Shown here one piece after another: positions 61,159 through 64,000 of a stretch of 64,000 bases of DNA. The notes below the pieces were generated by a model, which searched no databases, was not told the DNA's origin, and saw nothing but the letters and a program-made list of their open reading frames with translations. Every line of letters begins with the position of its first letter. The stretch's first letter is position 1. The stretch comes from Pedobacter steynii. GTDB taxonomy: Bacteria; Bacteroidota; Bacteroidia; Sphingobacteriales; Sphingobacteriaceae. Both the position numbers and the translations under genes were made by a program. Where the stretch lies: NCBI RefSeq assembly GCF_900103665.1, contig NZ_FNGY01000002.1, positions 124,001 to 188,000 of the forward strand, read 5' to 3'.

Positions 61159-63369
61159 ATGAAAAATAAACTCCATGGGTTCCTGTTAATGGCTGCAGTA
61201 CTATTTGTAAGCGCTCCGGTTTTGGCACAACTGAACATTATTCCACTTCCTGAAAAAGTAGAAGAGCGGGGAAGCCCGTTTGTGATCAGGGCACAAACTA
61301 AAATCTCTTTTGAAAAGGGCCTGAAGCCTCAGGCAGAATTGCTGGCTGCAGCATTATCTCCGGCTACAGGTTTTGACTTTATACTCGAAGAAGCGAAGAC
61401 CGCAACCAAAGGAATTGTTTTGAGGACCGGAAACTCGGGTTCTGCCAATAAGGAAAGCTATCGTTTAAGTGTGAATAAAGACCTGATCCAGATCAACGGT
61501 CAGAGCAGTGCCGGTGTTTTTTATGGCATCCAGACGCTTTTGCAGATGCTGCCCGTAGAAATCTATAATAAACAACGCCAGAAATCTATGAACTGGCAGG
61601 TTAAAGGTGTTTTAATCGAAGATGCCCCGCTTTATCCCTGGAGGGGAATGATGCTGGATGTGTCCCGTTATTTTTTCGGAAAGGATTATGTATTGAGGTT
61701 CATCGATATGATGGCCATGTATAAAATGAATACCCTGCACCTGCACCTGACCGATGATGCAGGATGGCGTATGGAAATTAAAAAATATCCAAAGCTGACT
61801 TCAATAGGAGCCTGGAGAGGAGTGGGACCCGAAAGGACAGGAGGTTATTATACCCAGGAAGACATGAAGGAAATGGTGGCTTATGCGACATTAAGAAACG
61901 TAGACATCATTCCGGAAATTGAATTGCCGGCACATGCGCTGGCCTCTATCGCTGCTTACCCGTTTTTGGCTTGTACAGGAGAACAACACGAAGTTCCGGC
62001 TCAGCATTTCATCAGCAAAGACATCTATTGTGTGGGCAGAGAATCGACCTTTGATTTTTTAGCAGACGTATTTAAAGAAACGTTCGCCATATTCCCTTCT
62101 AAATATATTCATATAGGTGGTGATGAAGCGGTTTATGACCGCTGGAAAGAATGTCCGCATTGTCAGAAGAAAAAGAAAGAACTGGGATTGAAAACAGAAA
62201 AGGAATTGCAGGTATACTTTAACCAAAGGGTACAAACGATGGTTAAGAAATATGGAAAGACCATTGTTGGCTGGGATGAAATCATTGAAGATGGCTTAAA
62301 AGAGAAAGCAGTAGGAATGGTTTGGCACGATGAGAAAAAAGCATTTAAGGCTGCCGAAGCAGGACATTATTCGGTGATGTCGCTGACCGGATATTGCTAT
62401 TTTGATGTTGCGGAAAGTAGTATTCCCGGAGAAATTAAAGCGGCCGGATGGCTTCCGCCAATTTCTTTGGAAAAGGTCTATCAATTGAACCCAATGCTGA
62501 AAGGTATGGACGAAAAATACCGCCCGCTGATCTTAGGTGCATCTGCGACCTTATGGTCGGACCAGTTTATCCATGGAACGATACTTCAGGAGCTTCCGCA
62601 GATTAATGAGGATCGTTCCGAAAAATATTTTGATTACCTGACGTTTCCAAGGATGTCGGCATTGGCAGAAGTATGCTGGACACCGGTAGCAAGACAAAGG
62701 TGGACTGCTTTTGAGCAGCGCCTGAGCACACATTACAACCGTTACGATCAGGCTGGTTATGGCTATCGTTTGCCTCAGCCTAAACTGATCAGTAATGAAA
62801 AAGGAGATCAGGGATATACCCTAAAGCTGGAAAATACCGTAAAGGGTGCAGAAATCAGGTATACAACCGATGGAACACTTCCAAATGTTCATTCTGCGGT
62901 ATACAACGGAGCTGTAACAGTTGCCAAACTGAATGATTTTTATGCAATTACAGTGATGAACAGCAACCAGTACTCTCTTCCGCTATACTTCCCTGAGAAA
63001 TATGAGAAGTTTAAGAAATACGGGGAATTTGTGGCAGACTGGAGCCCTTCAAAAGTAAAAGGAAAAGACTTCGCTGTTTTCGAAATGAACGGCTCCGGAA
63101 AGATCAGCGCAAACGGATCTTATACGCTTTCGTTCTGGTTTACCGAAGGAACATCGAGATTGGATATCCAGAGTGTGGAGATCTTTAAGAACGGGCAGAA
63201 GATCGCAGAAGATGTACATGAAGGATTTACCGGTGGAACAAAGAAAGACAATGAGTACAAGTTTCAGATCAGTAACTATGAAACCGGCGCCGCTTTCAGT
63301 ATCAAAGCAAAAGTACGGGGAGACGTTAGTAACGACAGCAATGGTGTGGTCATGATCAGAAAAAATTAA
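61159..63369 (+). CDS. GH20 beta-N-acetylhexosaminidase
   Basis: 736 aa from the ATG at 61159, preceded by AAGAAGG; a TTG at 61138 also opens the frame. Signal peptide about 1-23 (VSAPVLAQ). GH20b N-terminal domain (LNIIPLPEKVEERGSPFVI), then the catalytic TIM barrel with MNTLHLHLTDDAGWRMEIKK, DIIPEIELPAHA and YIHIGGDEAVYDRW (catalytic Asp322-Glu323 pair). A chitobiase-type C-terminal domain has AEIRYTTDGTLPN. Removes terminal GlcNAc/GalNAc from glycans in the periplasm or at the surface. Likely LacI-regulated. Confidence 0.95.
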   Translation: MKNKLHGFLLMAAVLFVSAPVLAQLNIIPLPEKVEERGSPFVIRAQTKISFEKGLKPQAELLAAALSPATGFDFILEEAKTATKGIVLRTGNSGSANKESYRLSVNKDLIQINGQSSAGVFYGIQTLLQMLPVEIYNKQRQKSMNWQVKGVLIEDAPLYPWRGMMLDVSRYFFGKDYVLRFIDMMAMYKMNTLHLHLTDDAGWRMEIKKYPKLTSIGAWRGVGPERTGGYYTQEDMKEMVAYATLRNVDIIPEIELPAHALASIAAYPFLACTGEQHEVPAQHFISKDIYCVGRESTFDFLADVFKETFAIFPSKYIHIGGDEAVYDRWKECPHCQKKKKELGLKTEKELQVYFNQRVQTMVKKYGKTIVGWDEIIEDGLKEKAVGMVWHDEKKAFKAAEAGHYSVMSLTGYCYFDVAESSIPGEIKAAGWLPPISLEKVYQLNPMLKGMDEKYRPLILGASATLWSDQFIHGTILQELPQINEDRSEKYFDYLTFPRMSALAEVCWTPVARQRWTAFEQRLSTHYNRYDQAGYGYRLPQPKLISNEKGDQGYTLKLENTVKGAEIRYTTDGTLPNVHSAVYNGAVTVAKLNDFYAITVMNSNQYSLPLYFPEKYEKFKKYGEFVADWSPSKVKGKDFAVFEMNGSGKISANGSYTLSFWFTEGTSRLDIQSVEIFKNGQKIAEDVHEGFTGGTKKDNEYKFQISNYETGAAFSIKAKVRGDVSNDSNGVVMIRKN

Positions 63370-63421
63370 GGGTGAAAAGAAATCAGTCTGTCTGATTTAA
63401 ATAATTGATAACTTTAACTTT

Positions 63422-63694
63422 ATGAAAATGTTAATGATCTCGGTAATGACGCTCTTCAGTGTCGTTACCGCAGAAGATACACTTGCTGGAAAACGGACAA
63501 TGACTGCTGAATACTGGTCTTGGGATGGTGGTTATGAGATCGGATATATCAACAAATCAGGACAAAGATTTGCTGAAATCGGATCCTCAAAAGGAAAGTG
63601 CCAAACCGGCCGGGTTAAAAACACGAAGATCCAGATTTTGTTAAATAAAAAAGGAGAAGTGATTAAGCCTGTCAGGCCTTCCTCCTACAAATAA
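63422..63694 (+). CDS. Small hypothetical protein
   Basis: 90 aa. Short hydrophobic start (MKMLMISVMTLFSVVTAED) that may be a signal peptide or remnant of one. The rest is a small basic domain (AEYWSWDGGYEIGYINKSGQ, VKNTKIQILLNKKGEV) with a single Cys. No family recognised. It is 52 bp after the GH20 stop and on the same strand, possibly co-transcribed. Confidence 0.5.
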   Translation: MKMLMISVMTLFSVVTAEDTLAGKRTMTAEYWSWDGGYEIGYINKSGQRFAEIGSSKGKCQTGRVKNTKIQILLNKKGEVIKPVRPSSYK

Positions 63695-63699
63695 ATTAT

Positions 63700-63868
63700 C
63701 CATTGTATTTCTTTTTCTTATCTTCCTGAAGGATTTTACCTCATCAGCTGCATATTCATTGGCCCATAGTTCCAGCGCCGTCAGTGCAGGGCCCATCGCT
63801 CTTCCTTTTTCTGAAATCTGATAATGAACTTCAGATGCCCTTACTTTGTCAGCCTGCAGATGCGGAGG
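63700..63868 (-). pseudogene. HxlR-family regulator fragment
   Basis: The minus strand reads LQADKVRASEVHYQISEKGR followed by GPALTALELWANEYAADEV, resembling the C-terminal half of an HxlR winged-helix regulator (xxYxLTEKGxxLxPxLxxLxxWG). The N-terminal HTH is missing and the sequence on the far side (63869-64000) is unrelated, so the gene is truncated. Confidence 0.4.
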
Positions 63869-64000
63869 CGATCTATCAGGCAGGATTTACCAATGTACAG
63901 GTGATCGAAGAAAGCCTCATCTGGAATGAGATCGAAATCAGGCCGCACAGGCGGACAAGATGGTGTCGGAGAAATAGGGAAAATGATGGGTATTGTTTCC
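63869..64000 (+). other. Gene fragment of unknown family at window edge
   Basis: The plus strand reads EAIYQAGFTNVQVIEESLIW then NEIEIRPHRRTRW. AGFTxVxV resembles C-terminal strands of SAM-dependent methyltransferases, but too little is visible to assign it, and no start is present. Confidence 0.25.

Overview
The window looks like chromosome of a Bacteroidota bacterium of the Sphingobacteriaceae, closest in character to Pedobacter. The evidence is a SusC/SusD pair behind an ECF sigma/FecR unit, an Oar-like TonB receptor, a type III glutamine synthetase, an S46 dipeptidyl peptidase, a TlpA protein with a DUF4369-like N-terminus, and promoters of the Bacteroidota form TTG-N19/20-TAnnTTTG (clearest before the tRNA-His and fic genes). 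No species can be named from the sequence alone.

Layout. 1-8.2 kb: end of an MBL-fold gene, lpdA (E3), an Oar-like receptor and a large secreted glycoside hydrolase with a LacI-type operator. 8.2-14.3 kb: an RclC-like membrane protein with an AraC regulator, then a Crp/Fnr regulator followed by a sulfane-sulfur module (TSUP exporter, split YeeE/YedE transporter, CstB-like persulfide dioxygenase-rhodanese fusion). Two matching Crp-type operators sit at the same distance from their promoters. 14.4-22.4 kb: ECF sigma, FecR, SusC, SusD and a phosphoesterase. 22.5-35.8 kb: mainly core genes (LysR/MFS pair, S46 peptidase, purM, glutamine synthetase, TonB protein, TrmN6-type methyltransferase, YfcE-type phosphoesterase, fbp, rnhA).

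36.0-40.0 kb: tRNA-His followed by an AT-rich accessory island. A 41-bp block from the tRNA 3' end through its terminator recurs perfectly three times, and the last copy is joined to a decayed tRNA-His. The island holds a PKD lipoprotein, an immunity-like ORF behind a frameshifted gene, gene fragments, and a small-ORF/Fic pair with a toxin-antitoxin layout. No integrase is visible.

41.6-47.7 kb: the most interesting locus. A Ro60 orthologue (TROVE/vWA, rsr) is divergent from a WYL regulator and is followed on its own strand by two homologous structured RNAs that look like bacterial Y RNAs. One is a bare stem-loop; the other carries a permuted tRNA-like module. The smaller copy also carries a duplicated vestige of the rsr 3' end. 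An M48 membrane peptidase and an unknown protein follow on the same strand.

47.8-63.7 kb: purL, a GH16-like lipoprotein, peptidase E, a 5-oxoprolinase operon (pxpB-pxpC-pxpA) with an NRAMP-fold transporter that has lost its metal motif, a GNAT/MarR pair with a palindromic operator, a stand-alone version of a domain usually found at the N-terminus of some RluA-type synthases, a hybrid histidine kinase, and a GH20 hexosaminidase behind paired LacI-type operators. The last 300 bp are a mosaic of gene fragments.
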